Notes under the pieces: generated by a model | Database searches by the model: none | The model's input: the letters and a program-made list of their open reading frames with translations, nothing else | What the model was told of the DNA's origin: nothing | From: Clostridia bacterium | Lineage (GTDB): Bacteria > Bacillota > Clostridia > Christensenellales > Aristaeellaceae | Assembly (NCBI GenBank): GCA_017541105.1 | Contig: JAFXZS010000010.1 | Coordinates: 124,001 to 188,000 of the forward strand | Direction: 5' to 3' | DNA: 64,000 bases | Shown here: in pieces, positions 25,573 to 33,838 of the stretch | How the letters are laid out: the number at the start of each line of letters is the position of its first letter | Position numbering within the stretch: the first letter of the stretch is position 1 | Program-made: the position numbers and the translations under genes

Positions 25573-25704
25573 ATGCAGCTGATCACGCGTTCAAGCATGC
25601 GCACGGCAGGTCTGATGCGGACGCAGACCGCTGTTTGGGTATGCTCACGTGGAACGCAGCCTGTAATCATTCGAAAAGGATCGGCTCCTGCTATGGACAA
25701 CTGA
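25573..25704 (+). CDS. 43-residue basic peptide, possible
   Basis: ATG at 25573 has GGAAGGAG eight bases upstream, and the frame ends at 25704, 18 bases before an intrinsic terminator. The product begins MQLITRSSMRTAGLMRTQTA and is basic with one Cys. A small hairpin (CATGAC/GTCATG) and a TAAAAT box precede it. I do not recognise it. It may be a small protein or a leader to the tRNA gene. Confidence 0.35.
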   Translation: MQLITRSSMRTAGLMRTQTAVWVCSRGTQPVIIRKGSAPAMDN

Positions 25705-25721
25705 TCTGAAAGGATGATCTT

Positions 25722-25751
25722 GCACCCGTTCATTCGTGAGCGGGTGTTCTT
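25722..25751 (+). terminator. weak intrinsic terminator
   Basis: CACCCG (25723-25728) pairs with CGGGTG (25741-25746), followed by TTCTTC. It lies between the small ORF and tRNA-Met. Confidence 0.55.
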
Positions 25752-25756
25752 CATAT

Positions 25757-25829
25757 GCCTCCGTAGCTCAATGGGTGGAGCATCGCTTTCATAAGGCGCA
25801 GGTTCCCGGTTCGAGTCCGGGCGGAGGCA
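25757..25829 (+). tRNA. tRNA-Met (anticodon CAT)
   Basis: A 73-nt class I tRNA. Acceptor GCCTCCG pairs with CGGAGGC, with TAGCTCA D-arm start, loop TTCATAA and discriminator A. CCA is not encoded. Pair 1-72 is G-C, so it is not the initiator. A C34-modified tRNA-Ile2 cannot be excluded by eye. Confidence 0.9.
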
Positions 25830-25867
25830 CTATGCTGCCGTAACGCAGAAGCCGGCAGAAGCCGTGG

Positions 25868-25895
25868 TTGACCGAAGGCTGTTTTAGGGTATAAT
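25868..25895 (+). promoter_or_regulatory. probable promoter of the double-GNAT gene
   Basis: TTGACC (25868-25873) and TATAAT (25890-25895) with a 16-bp spacer, about 70 bases before the coding start. Confidence 0.6.
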
Positions 25896-25964
25896 AAACC
25901 GAAGGAGAAAAAACATTTGCGTTAAAGGGCCGTTGAAAAGCCGGAATCTGCACAGGAAACAAGT

Positions 25965-26846
25965 ATGAAGTACGAAATGAAACCTTTGACTGAGGAAGAG
26001 GAAGTCCTCATAGAAAAAAAGATCAGTGAATACGCCGATTCCATGGCACCTTCGGAGCCCCATACAAAGGAAGAAAAGCTGGTCTTCAAAATCACAGATG
26101 AGGAAAATAACGTCGTCGGCGGGTGCGTTGTGAATATTCATGCATGGGGCAGAGCGGTGCTTGCGCAGCTGTGGGTAGACGAACAGTACCGCCTTCGCGG
26201 CCTCGGCTCCATGCTGATTCGTGCTGCCGAAAACGCCGCCAGAGAAAAGGGCTGCTATTATCTCTGTTTGGGAACCCTGGATTTTATGGCAAGGCCGCTG
26301 TACGAGAAACACGGATTCAAAGTGTTTACGGTGAATCATGATTTGCCCAGAGGGCATACGGGCTGGTCTATGTCGAAACGGCTCGATCAGGGGCTCCCCG
26401 ACTGCGTGCCGGCAAACAACAGTGCCGGGGAACGCTTCAAGGTTGAACCTGGCGGCAGGGAAGAAGCAAGGATCATTGATGAAGGGCTTGGCCGGTTCTG
26501 CGATCAGTTTATTGCTCCGGATGAAAGCGATGATATCCCTCTCAATAAAAAGCTTGTCGACAAAGACGGCAATCTGATTGCAGCTGTTCTTGCCGAGGTA
26601 GACGCCGACAAGAGTACCGATTTGAACGGTGTATGGGTGGAGGAGCCTTACAGGAACCGGGGCATCGGCTCCTGTCTGCTCGGTGTAATTGATCGTGAGG
26701 CAAAGGAAAACGGCTCATATCTTTTAATCAGCAATGCGTGTGACTGGAATATTGGCTTTTTTAAAAAGTGCGGCTACACGGTAAGAGGAGAACTTCCCGA
26801 CTACCCCAGGGGACACACGGCTTACGAGACTGAAAAGCGGATCTGA
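25965..26846 (+). CDS. tandem GNAT acetyltransferase (two domains)
   Basis: Protein of 293 residues made of two GNAT folds in tandem. Domain 1 has VDEQYRLRGLGSMLIRAAEN near 70 and RPLYEKHGFKVF near 107. Domain 2 has VEEPYRNRGIGSCLLGVIDR near 223 and FFKKCGYTVRGELPDYPRG near 265. Both end in a PRGHT motif, so they are related to each other and probably arose by internal duplication. Both acetyl-CoA loops look intact. The start has AGGAAAC six bases upstream. Confidence 0.85.
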   Translation: MKYEMKPLTEEEEVLIEKKISEYADSMAPSEPHTKEEKLVFKITDEENNVVGGCVVNIHAWGRAVLAQLWVDEQYRLRGLGSMLIRAAENAAREKGCYYLCLGTLDFMARPLYEKHGFKVFTVNHDLPRGHTGWSMSKRLDQGLPDCVPANNSAGERFKVEPGGREEARIIDEGLGRFCDQFIAPDESDDIPLNKKLVDKDGNLIAAVLAEVDADKSTDLNGVWVEEPYRNRGIGSCLLGVIDREAKENGSYLLISNACDWNIGFFKKCGYTVRGELPDYPRGHTAYETEKRI

Positions 26847-26922
26847 TGGGAAACTTTCGTATGCGTAGTTCCGGCTGCCGGGTGTATTCTTCTTTCCGGG
26901 TATCCGGTATATGGAGGATCCA

Positions 26923-27951
26923 ATGATATTTTTACCCGCGGATGATTTGAAAACCGGCGAGATTTATCTTCGCCTCGACAGGACCTGTAATGCGCAGCCG
27001 GAGATGAACTGGGTGCCCGCGTACTACTTTTCCGTCTGTCTCCCCGATGGAACAAAGATCGGACAATGCGATCTGCGGATCGGGCATAATGACAGGCTGT
27101 ATATCGGCGGAAACATCGGATATGGGATTGATGAGGCATACCGTGGGCACCATTATGCCGCAAAGGCCTGCAGGCTTCTGTTCCGGCTGGCCCGAAAGCA
27201 TGGGCTGGAGTACGTCATCATCACCTGCGACCCCTCCAACCGGGCGTCTTCCAGAACCTGTGAGCTGGCCGGCGGACAGTATGTGGAGACTGCCGTGGTT
27301 CCGGAATGGCACAATATGTATGATGAAGGGAAGCGTCAGGTAATGGTCTATCGGTTTGATCTGGCAGAAACATCCGAGCTTGAAATCACATTCCTGCCAA
27401 AGGCACAGTGGAAAGGCACGGCGATTCCGCTGACCACCCGGAACGACAGCTACTATGACGTGGAAATCAGCCCCCTGGATCATGATGGATGCACTGTCTC
27501 CCTGGTTCGCAAAGCGGCTGAAAAGGAAATCGTGCATACACCGGATGAATACGATTTCCCTGACAGACTGTATCAGGACTATTGGGAAAACGCGGAAGCG
27601 TACGGCGTTGTGGGCGATACCGGTGAATTGCTGGCCTGCGTCGAAGTATGCCCTGAGGAATGGTCTAACCGCCTGATGGTGACAGAACTGTGGGTATCGG
27701 AAGCGCTTCGCGGAAAAGGAATCGGGAAGCGGCTGATGGATAAAGCAAAGGAAGTTGCTGCTCAGCAGAAGCGGAGAGCGATCATCCTGGAAACTCAATC
27801 CTGCAACACCAAAGCAATCGGGTTTTATCTCCGCCAGGGATTCGAACTGATCGGCCTTGATACCTGCTGCTATACCAATGACGATATCGGGCGGCGGGAA
27901 GTCCGGATCAATCTTGGATTCTTTTTCCACAGGGAAGGGCGCAGAAGGTGA
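26923..27951 (+). CDS. second tandem GNAT acetyltransferase
   Basis: Protein of 342 residues from ATG 26923, five bases after GGAGG. Domain 1 (1-150) is of the ribosomal-protein or spermidine acetyltransferase type with GYGIDEAYRGHHYAAKACRL near 67 and SSRTCELAGGQYVET. Domain 2 (about 160-335) has VSEALRGKGIGKRLMDKAKE near 260 and NTKAIGFYLRQGFELIGLDT. The two halves differ from each other, unlike the previous gene. Substrates unknown. Confidence 0.85.
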   Translation: MIFLPADDLKTGEIYLRLDRTCNAQPEMNWVPAYYFSVCLPDGTKIGQCDLRIGHNDRLYIGGNIGYGIDEAYRGHHYAAKACRLLFRLARKHGLEYVIITCDPSNRASSRTCELAGGQYVETAVVPEWHNMYDEGKRQVMVYRFDLAETSELEITFLPKAQWKGTAIPLTTRNDSYYDVEISPLDHDGCTVSLVRKAAEKEIVHTPDEYDFPDRLYQDYWENAEAYGVVGDTGELLACVEVCPEEWSNRLMVTELWVSEALRGKGIGKRLMDKAKEVAAQQKRRAIILETQSCNTKAIGFYLRQGFELIGLDTCCYTNDDIGRREVRINLGFFFHREGRRR

Positions 27952-28107
27952 AGGTATGATACTATGCCAAAGCCCCTGAAGCACCATGATCTTTCCCCGG
28001 AGCATCACGCCGGGGATTGCATCGCCTGAGGGGGCAGGCGAAGCACACAGAGGAAGATAGCAGGCGCTTTGCAGAGAGCTTTGAACGACTGATTCAGGAG
28101 GCGCTGA

Positions 28108-28569
28108 ATGATAGAAACACTGTTGAGAAAACCGTATTGGGTGATTGATATCCTTCCCGGGCAGGTTCCGGAGGACAGCGCGGGCCAGTATTTTGCCATA
28201 GAGAAGTATTATCTTCGGCAGCCCGGAATCACGGATATTCACAACCGTTTTACGTCTGTTCTTCTGAAGCTGAACTGCTATTCCGATTTTCTGGTTTGCC
28301 TGTCAGGCCAGGAACAGCAAATCTTGAATCCTGAACCGGAGAAGCTGACAGCCTGGATCAATACAGAGCAAAAAGACCTGTGCATTGTCCTTGTCAGGGA
28401 AGACGTCCTGATTACGCTGAACCATGACGACACCTGCATGACAGTTTACAATCCTTCAGAAGCGTTGATAAACCGGATCAGGAGCCTGGTGATGGCACAC
28501 GGCCTGTTTCTCTGGCAGCCCGGCCGGGAAAACGGCGGAGAAAAGATGCCGCACTCTGCCGCGCCATGA
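28108..28569 (+). CDS. hypothetical protein with captured C-terminus
   Basis: Protein of 153 residues, start at ATG 28108 with CAGGAGG upstream. It opens MIETLLRKPYWVIDILPGQV and resembles no family I know. Its last 14 residues (RENGGEKMPHSAAP) are encoded by DNA copied from the C_GCAxxG_C_C gene (24128-24240), so the original C-terminus was probably lost in a recombination. It is the first gene of a row with SDR, VOC and nitroreductase genes. Confidence 0.55.
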   Translation: MIETLLRKPYWVIDILPGQVPEDSAGQYFAIEKYYLRQPGITDIHNRFTSVLLKLNCYSDFLVCLSGQEQQILNPEPEKLTAWINTEQKDLCIVLVREDVLITLNHDDTCMTVYNPSEALINRIRSLVMAHGLFLWQPGRENGGEKMPHSAAP

Positions 28570-28632
28570 TCCGGGAATACATCGGTTTATGTAAAGGAGA
28601 TTTTCCCGGAAAAAGAGAAACTGGAGGTGCCG
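28526..28632 (+). pseudogene. duplicated 3' end of a C_GCAxxG_C_C gene
   Basis: The DNA from 28526 to 28632 aligns with the last roughly 105 bases of the gene at 23812-24240 (GGAAAACGGCGG, AAAAGATGCCGCACT, CATGATCCGGGA), with small indels that destroy the frame. It overlaps the end of the preceding hypothetical gene and supplies the ribosome site of the next gene. Confidence 0.75.
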
Positions 28633-28633
28633 A

Positions 28634-29344
28634 ATGAAAGCCTTTGAGGGAAAAGCTGCCGTAATTACCGGCGGAGCGCACGGAATCGGCAGGGCTGTAG
28701 CGGATGCGTTCCTGCGGGAAGGCGCATCCGTCTGTATCATGGATAAGCAGCCGGGTGAATGGTTTGTCGGGGATGTTTCGGACAAGGAATCCCTGGAACG
28801 GTTCGCGGAGGCTGTTGCTGCAAAATGCGGCCATGTCGATTATCTCATCAACAATGCCCTGCCCCTGATGAAAGGGATCGATGAATGTTCCTGGGATGAA
28901 TTTTCCTATGCCCTGGCGGTGGGCGTCACCGCGCCGTTCTATCTGACGAAGCTGCTGATGCCGCATTTTGCCCCCGGAGCGTCTGTCATCAATATCTCAT
29001 CATCCCGTGACCGGATGAGCCAGCCGCAGACGGAAAGCTATACCGCGGCAAAAGGCGGAATCGCCGCGCTGACGCACGCGATGGCAGTCAGTCTGGCCGG
29101 GAAAGTACGCGTCAACAGCATTTCACCCGGATGGATCGATACGACCGGCAGTGACATTACCGGAGCGGACGCGCTGCAGCAGCCGGCAGGCCGGGTCGGC
29201 AAACCGGAGGATATTGCGGAGATGGTTCTGTTCCTGTGTTCCGAAAAAGCCGGATTCATCACCGGGGAAAACATCTGTATTGACGGCGGCATGACCAGGC
29301 TTATGATCTATCATGGAGAAAACGGGTGGGAGTACAGAGGATGA
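28634..29344 (+). CDS. short-chain dehydrogenase/reductase
   Basis: Classical SDR of 236 residues. TGGAHGIGRA near 12 is the cofactor loop; the following Asp (CIMDKQ) favours NAD(H). The catalytic residues are Ser in INISSSRDR and YTAAKGG (YxxxK near 136). The SPGW motif and C-terminal ENICIDGGMT are typical. GGAGG lies eight bases before the ATG. Its stop overlaps the start of the VOC gene (ATGA), so the two are coupled. Confidence 0.9.
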   Translation: MKAFEGKAAVITGGAHGIGRAVADAFLREGASVCIMDKQPGEWFVGDVSDKESLERFAEAVAAKCGHVDYLINNALPLMKGIDECSWDEFSYALAVGVTAPFYLTKLLMPHFAPGASVINISSSRDRMSQPQTESYTAAKGGIAALTHAMAVSLAGKVRVNSISPGWIDTTGSDITGADALQQPAGRVGKPEDIAEMVLFLCSEKAGFITGENICIDGGMTRLMIYHGENGWEYRG

Positions 29345-29811
29345 GCGAAGAACGTTTTTATGGCCGGGAATTTCAGGTCATTGCGGGGCTGAGCCACGCG
29401 GCAGTCCGCACACGCGAAATAAAAGACAGCGTCAGGTATTACACGGAAGTGCTCGGCCTGCGGGAAGCTTTCCGGATGTTCCGGGAAGACGGTTCCCTGG
29501 GCACGGTGTATCTGTACATCGCGCCGGGGCAATACCTTGAGTTGTTTTCAGGCGGCACCCGGGAAGGGATCACCGGACCGGATGTGATCGGCATCTGCCA
29601 TCTGTGCCTGATGACGAAGGATATCCGCCGGTCCTATGATGCTGTAAAAGCTGCCGGAGGGCCGCTGGATTCAGAAATCAAAAGAGGAAAATCCCAATGC
29701 TGGATGTTCTGGACCCATGACCCGGACGGGACGCAGATCGAAGTCATGGAAATGCCCCCGGAATCCCTCCAGGCCCAGGCAGACAGGCAGTTTGAACAAA
29801 ACGATCCGTGA
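29341..29811 (+). CDS. VOC-family (glyoxalase-like) protein
   Basis: Protein of 156 residues with the vicinal oxygen chelate fold: a beta-alpha-beta-beta-beta repeat starting LSHAAVRTREIKDSVRYYTE near 18, with metal-ligand candidates His (LSHAA), Glu (YLELFSGG), His (ICHLCLM) and Glu (TQIEVMEMP). This is the layout of glyoxalase I and related lyases or dioxygenases. Start at 29341 overlaps the SDR stop. Substrate unknown, but coupling to an SDR suggests a shared small-molecule pathway. Confidence 0.85.
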   Translation: MSEERFYGREFQVIAGLSHAAVRTREIKDSVRYYTEVLGLREAFRMFREDGSLGTVYLYIAPGQYLELFSGGTREGITGPDVIGICHLCLMTKDIRRSYDAVKAAGGPLDSEIKRGKSQCWMFWTHDPDGTQIEVMEMPPESLQAQADRQFEQNDP

Positions 29812-29824
29812 AAGGAGCAAGCCC

Positions 29825-30418
29825 ATGGAAGCGTTGGAAGCGATCATGACCCGGAGAAGCACCCGGAACTATAAGCCAAACCCGGTTGAGCCGGAGAAAA
29901 TTGAAAAGATCCTGGAAGCCGGCAGGCAGGCTCCCAGCGGCGGAAACAACCAAACCGGCCATTTCCTTGTGATCCGGAACCGGGATGTGCTGGACAGGCT
30001 GATTATGCTCACGGAAAAGGCCTTTGCCGGAATGGAAATCACGGAAGATATGTATGCGAGCATGAAGCATTCCGTTGCGGCGGCAAAAAAAGGCGGATAT
30101 GTTTTCTGTTATAATGCTCCGCTTCTGATTGTGGCGGCGAACCGGAAAGGCTATGGGAACAATATTGCGGATTGTGCCTGCGCGCTTGAGAACATGATGG
30201 TTGCCGCCAACGCGCTGGACCTGGGCAGCTGCTGGATCAATCAGCTGAAATGGCTGAATGAGGAGCCGGAAATCCTGGAGTACCTGTATTCACTTGGCAT
30301 GAAAGAAACAGAACGCGTTTACGGCGCGGTGATTATCGGATACCCTGAAACAGGAAACGGCTTGCCGAACCGGAACCTGATGAAACTGAAAGGCAACGAG
30401 GTCACGTGGATCGACTGA
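29825..30418 (+). CDS. nitroreductase-family protein
   Basis: FMN-dependent oxidoreductase of 197 residues with the family opening ALEAIMTRRSTRNYKPNPVE (FMN phosphate contacts R-R-S-x-R), APSGGNNQ near 37, and the C-terminal GYPE motif. A mid-domain ADCACALENMMVAANALDLG segment matches the dimer helix. The start ATG 29825 has AAAGGAG upstream. Third gene of the SDR-VOC-nitroreductase run. Substrate unknown. Confidence 0.9.
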   Translation: MEALEAIMTRRSTRNYKPNPVEPEKIEKILEAGRQAPSGGNNQTGHFLVIRNRDVLDRLIMLTEKAFAGMEITEDMYASMKHSVAAAKKGGYVFCYNAPLLIVAANRKGYGNNIADCACALENMMVAANALDLGSCWINQLKWLNEEPEILEYLYSLGMKETERVYGAVIIGYPETGNGLPNRNLMKLKGNEVTWID

Positions 30419-30476
30419 CCGGTGCAGCAAAAATGCCGGACAGGAACCGGCCGAAAACACCGGTGGGAGCTGAAAA

Positions 30477-31433
30477 TCAGATCTTCCGGGCTGCTTCCGC
30501 CACCCAGCGGATCCTTTCTTCCTGCAGTTCGTCGTGAAGGCTGCAGTCCGCTCCCAGAATATACCCCTGCTTCCCTCCCTGCTGAATCAGGTTTGCTGTT
30601 TCCTTCTTAATTTCTTCCCGGGATGCGGTGTAAAGGAAGGTGCCCGGCCGGTTGTCGAACCCGCCCCAAACCGTGCATCCGAAATGCTTCTTCGCCTCCT
30701 GAATATCCATGATATCCATATACCGGGACCAGCTGACCACCGGCGCGTGATAATCCTCCCACACGCTCAGGCGGTTCGGTGTTCCCTCCCAGGCGCAGAA
30801 GTGGATCGCGTTCATATCGCTGATCGAATTGGCATAGTCAAGCACAATCTTGTCGCTGGGCGTAATCCACTCCCGGTATTCCTCGTATGTGAAGCGGTCG
30901 GTCTCGCCGTTCTGTACGCTGTAGAAGATGCCGTCCGCCCCGGCTTCCCGGATGATGCCTCTGACCAGCAGTTTCAGGTCTTCCGCAATGACATTGCAGG
31001 CATATTTCATCGCTTCCGGGTTTTCACGGATCAGACGCATCATCATTGGATAGCCGATTTTCAGCCGCAGGCAGGACAGCGGCACAAAGACCAGATACAG
31101 TGAAACGCACTCGCCGTTCAGTCCGGCAACAATCTTTTTCGTCCGTTCAATCTGTCCCCGGATATGCGGATGATGCGGGCCCAGGGGCTCCAGTTTGTAA
31201 AGGTCCTCCGCCTTCGCGATCCTGTCCGGTTCAGGAGACGGCCAGGTAAAATACTTGTCCCCGGACAGTTTCATAAAGTCCACATCCGTGTTTTTATAGG
31301 CATTCAGCTGGCATTCCGCAAAGAGATTGTCATCCGCCCAGTATTTCTGCGGTACGTGCTGCCACATGCAAACCGGTACATGGTCCGTTTCCTGTCCCTT
31401 AAAAGCCGCGATAACCCGTTCTCTCTTGTTCAT
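30477..31433 (-). CDS. uroporphyrinogen decarboxylase-fold protein
   Basis: Protein of 318 residues in the URO-D superfamily, which also includes the corrinoid methyltransferases MtaA and CmuA. It starts MNKRERVIAAFKGQETDHVP (family opening). GADGIFYSVQN near 172 and WGGFDNRPGT near 256 match URO-D strands. The Cys/His zinc ligands of MtaA are not clear (NAIHFCAWEG may supply two). Haem synthesis genes are absent, so a methyltransferase-like role is more likely; that is inference. A MerR-type promoter lies about 200 bases upstream. Confidence 0.8.
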   Translation of the reverse strand: MNKRERVIAAFKGQETDHVPVCMWQHVPQKYWADDNLFAECQLNAYKNTDVDFMKLSGDKYFTWPSPEPDRIAKAEDLYKLEPLGPHHPHIRGQIERTKKIVAGLNGECVSLYLVFVPLSCLRLKIGYPMMMRLIRENPEAMKYACNVIAEDLKLLVRGIIREAGADGIFYSVQNGETDRFTYEEYREWITPSDKIVLDYANSISDMNAIHFCAWEGTPNRLSVWEDYHAPVVSWSRYMDIMDIQEAKKHFGCTVWGGFDNRPGTFLYTASREEIKKETANLIQQGGKQGYILGADCSLHDELQEERIRWVAEAARKI

Positions 31434-31631
31434 CAGTCTTTCTCCCTGATTTCTTTCTTAATCCTTCTGCTGCCCGGCGCAGGATGTCTGAAAAGCGCAG
31501 GAACCTGCGAATAAACTGCCCTTTCACCTTTCAGCGCAAATCGTTTCCCGGAATGGCAGATTCGCTCCGGACAGCGGCCGGGGAAACTCCTGTTTTCAGG
31601 CGGAAGCATCACGACAGATTCTATGGATCAG

Positions 31632-31662
31632 ATTCTATAAATTAGAGCTTACTTTAAGTCAA
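31632..31662 (-). promoter_or_regulatory. MerR-type promoter (19-bp spacer)
   Basis: Minus-strand TTGACT (plus 31657-31662) and TAGAAT (plus 31632-31637) have a 19-bp spacer with a dyad-like AAGTAAGCTCTAA. Layout matches the promoter at 7541-7571. The leader down to the URO-D start (31433) contains no gene. Confidence 0.6.
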
Positions 31663-31748
31663 TTCCCTTTTTGTGGTTCTGCACAGGGAATGCTGATGAT
31701 GCTTACGTTTGTGGTAAAAGAAACCGGCTGGATTTCAGATGATGGAAT

Positions 31749-32453
31749 TCAATGCGGCATAAACGGAACCTCATCGCTCCGTATTGCCAATATGGCTTTC
31801 AGTTCAGTAAGAATCCGCATCGCGGTTCTGTGCACAAACTTGTCCGCCTGTTCAGGCGTCAGATATGGATAATTCCTGTATAACTCATCGTGCTCTCCAT
31901 GGTAATAGCCGCAGATATATTCACGCCGGTTGTCAAAAGCGTCTTCGCTGAAGATACCCATAAAGCTGTTTCTGAATCCGGCAGCCTGCTCATAAATGCT
32001 GAATGCCCTGAAAGCAGGGTGTTCTTCCAGATACCTGAAGTCCAGGTCATACCAGTCCCGCTTCATTTCCCAGATAAAGGACATTTTATCTTTCCCGGAT
32101 GGATCGGCATGTGCCTCCATGCAGGGCTGGTAAATATCCTTTGTCCAATCCACATCCGTCAGTAAATGGACATAATAACCCAGAAAGAAAGAAAATTCCC
32201 GGCCGGAATATGACCGGATCATTTCTGCGGTAAAGTGTTCGCGGACGAACCGGTCAATATCAAAAAATGTCTCGTCTCCCTTCCTGGTCTTGTAATGGGA
32301 AACGGACTTCGGGGGCGAGTATACGGACCAGTCAGCATTTGGAATACCGCTGTCCGGCGCAATATTGCCCATCACGAAAGCAGTTTCATCAAGATCCCTG
32401 ATCCGGTCCATCAACTGATCCGCTATTCTCAGATGAATCATCCAGGAAGCCAT
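31749..32453 (-). CDS. zinc-dependent phospholipase C-like hydrolase
   Basis: Protein of 234 residues opening MASWMIHLRIADQLMDRI, the pattern of cytoplasmic zinc-dependent phospholipase C or S1/P1-nuclease-fold proteins of Firmicutes. Candidate metal ligands are His in MIHLRIA, Asp in GNIAPDSG, His and Asp in YYVHLLTDVDW near 117, and His/Asp in YHGEHDEL. No signal peptide. Function unknown beyond the fold. ATG 32453 is preferred over 32459 because the family starts MASW. Confidence 0.7.
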   Translation of the reverse strand: MASWMIHLRIADQLMDRIRDLDETAFVMGNIAPDSGIPNADWSVYSPPKSVSHYKTRKGDETFFDIDRFVREHFTAEMIRSYSGREFSFFLGYYVHLLTDVDWTKDIYQPCMEAHADPSGKDKMSFIWEMKRDWYDLDFRYLEEHPAFRAFSIYEQAAGFRNSFMGIFSEDAFDNRREYICGYYHGEHDELYRNYPYLTPEQADKFVHRTAMRILTELKAILAIRSDEVPFMPH

Positions 32454-32533
32454 CTGCACACCTCACTGCCGGTTCATCTTTGGGATCACCGGCGGAATAA
32501 TTATGGATTATTATACCAAATCCCTGGTGCACT

Positions 32534-33838
32534 TTACAATTCGCGCACCGGCTTGTTCATCAGGAGCATCACAGCCGTAACGGTAAAGCCGGCCGCGCAG
32601 GCGAACAGCAGGACGGAGGAACCGAGGGACTGGAGAACCACACCGGCCAGCACCGAGGAGATCGGGATCATGGCCTGTGAACCGACACTGATGATGCTGT
32701 TGACTTTGCTCAGTTTATCCTTGTCCACGATTCGCATCGTGGCAGTGCTGATCGGGATGTTGACGGCGGAAAGCAGGATGCCGGTCGCGAAGCTGCCCGC
32801 GCAGAAGAACAGCAGGAAGCAGTTCAGGCCTGTTCCCCGGTCCGCGAGCATCCGGTAGCTGAGGGCCAGAGAGACGACGATTGCCGCTGTAACGCACAAC
32901 CGTACGGCGACGGCGTGGCCGCACTTTTCCGCGGGCCGCCGGGCGCTCAGGACTGCCGCTCCCAGCAGCGAGCCTGCGCCTGAGCATACGCTGATCACGG
33001 AGGACCAGAGCTCCGGTGTCAGCATGTGATCCAGCAGGTAGGACGATGCATTCGCCAGGTCTGTCCGCACGAAATACGGGATAAAGTTAGCGGATATCGG
33101 AGCAGCGAAGAAATTGATGAAGACGACAGATCCCAGCAGTGCCAGAATCGCTTTCTGCGTCCGCAGGTACTTCAGCCCGTCGCCCATGTCCCTTACGGCG
33201 GTCCGGACCGTCAGCCGGTCGGCCGGCGGCGTATAGGGGCAGCGAATCATGGTTTCGGAAACGGCGGAGGCAATGAAGCAGGCGCCTACAACGAAGAAGA
33301 GCGTATAGATCGGCATCGTGGCATACAGGACGCCGGCCAGCACCACACCCATGATGCCTTCCACGGCGTTTTTCACCGCGAAATAGGAGTTGGCCTGCTG
33401 AAGCTGGTTCTCTTGCACGATGTGGGGAATCATGGCGCCTGCGGCGGGGTTGAAGATTCCGCTGATGATGTTGCCCAGGATACCCAGCAGGAACAGGATA
33501 ACGATGTGCGCGTCCGCGCCCGGAAACAGCAGCATCAGGGCCGTGGCCAGAATGATCGTCCCGCCCTTGCAGAAGTCGCACAGGTACATGATCTTCGCCT
33601 TGCTGAACCGGTCTCCCAGCACGCCGCCCACCGGCGTGAACAGCAGCAGCGCGACACCGCACAGGGCCAGATACAGTCCCTGCAGGAAAGCGTTATTTCC
33701 GCTGATCTGCAGGATATAGAAGCTCACGGCAAAGCTGTAAAGCAGTGCACCCAGCTCCGATACCAGCGCGCCGAAGAATATCAGCCGGTAGTTCCGGCTG
33801 CGGAACACGTTTTCCGGTTTCATATTGATCTCAGTCAT
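32534..33838 (-). CDS. MFS transporter
   Basis: Membrane transporter of 434 residues with 12 predicted helices, of the macrolide-efflux or DHA3 type (NYRLIFFGALVSELGALLYS at the start, then GGVLGDRFSKAKIMYLCD, the loop 2-3 motif A). It probably exports small hydrophobic molecules. ATG 33838 has GGAGGAG ten bases upstream. It overlaps the end of the XRE-TPR gene by 8 bases, so the regulator and pump form one operon. Confidence 0.9.
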   Translation of the reverse strand: MTEINMKPENVFRSRNYRLIFFGALVSELGALLYSFAVSFYILQISGNNAFLQGLYLALCGVALLLFTPVGGVLGDRFSKAKIMYLCDFCKGGTIILATALMLLFPGADAHIVILFLLGILGNIISGIFNPAAGAMIPHIVQENQLQQANSYFAVKNAVEGIMGVVLAGVLYATMPIYTLFFVVGACFIASAVSETMIRCPYTPPADRLTVRTAVRDMGDGLKYLRTQKAILALLGSVVFINFFAAPISANFIPYFVRTDLANASSYLLDHMLTPELWSSVISVCSGAGSLLGAAVLSARRPAEKCGHAVAVRLCVTAAIVVSLALSYRMLADRGTGLNCFLLFFCAGSFATGILLSAVNIPISTATMRIVDKDKLSKVNSIISVGSQAMIPISSVLAGVVLQSLGSSVLLFACAAGFTVTAVMLLMNKPVREL

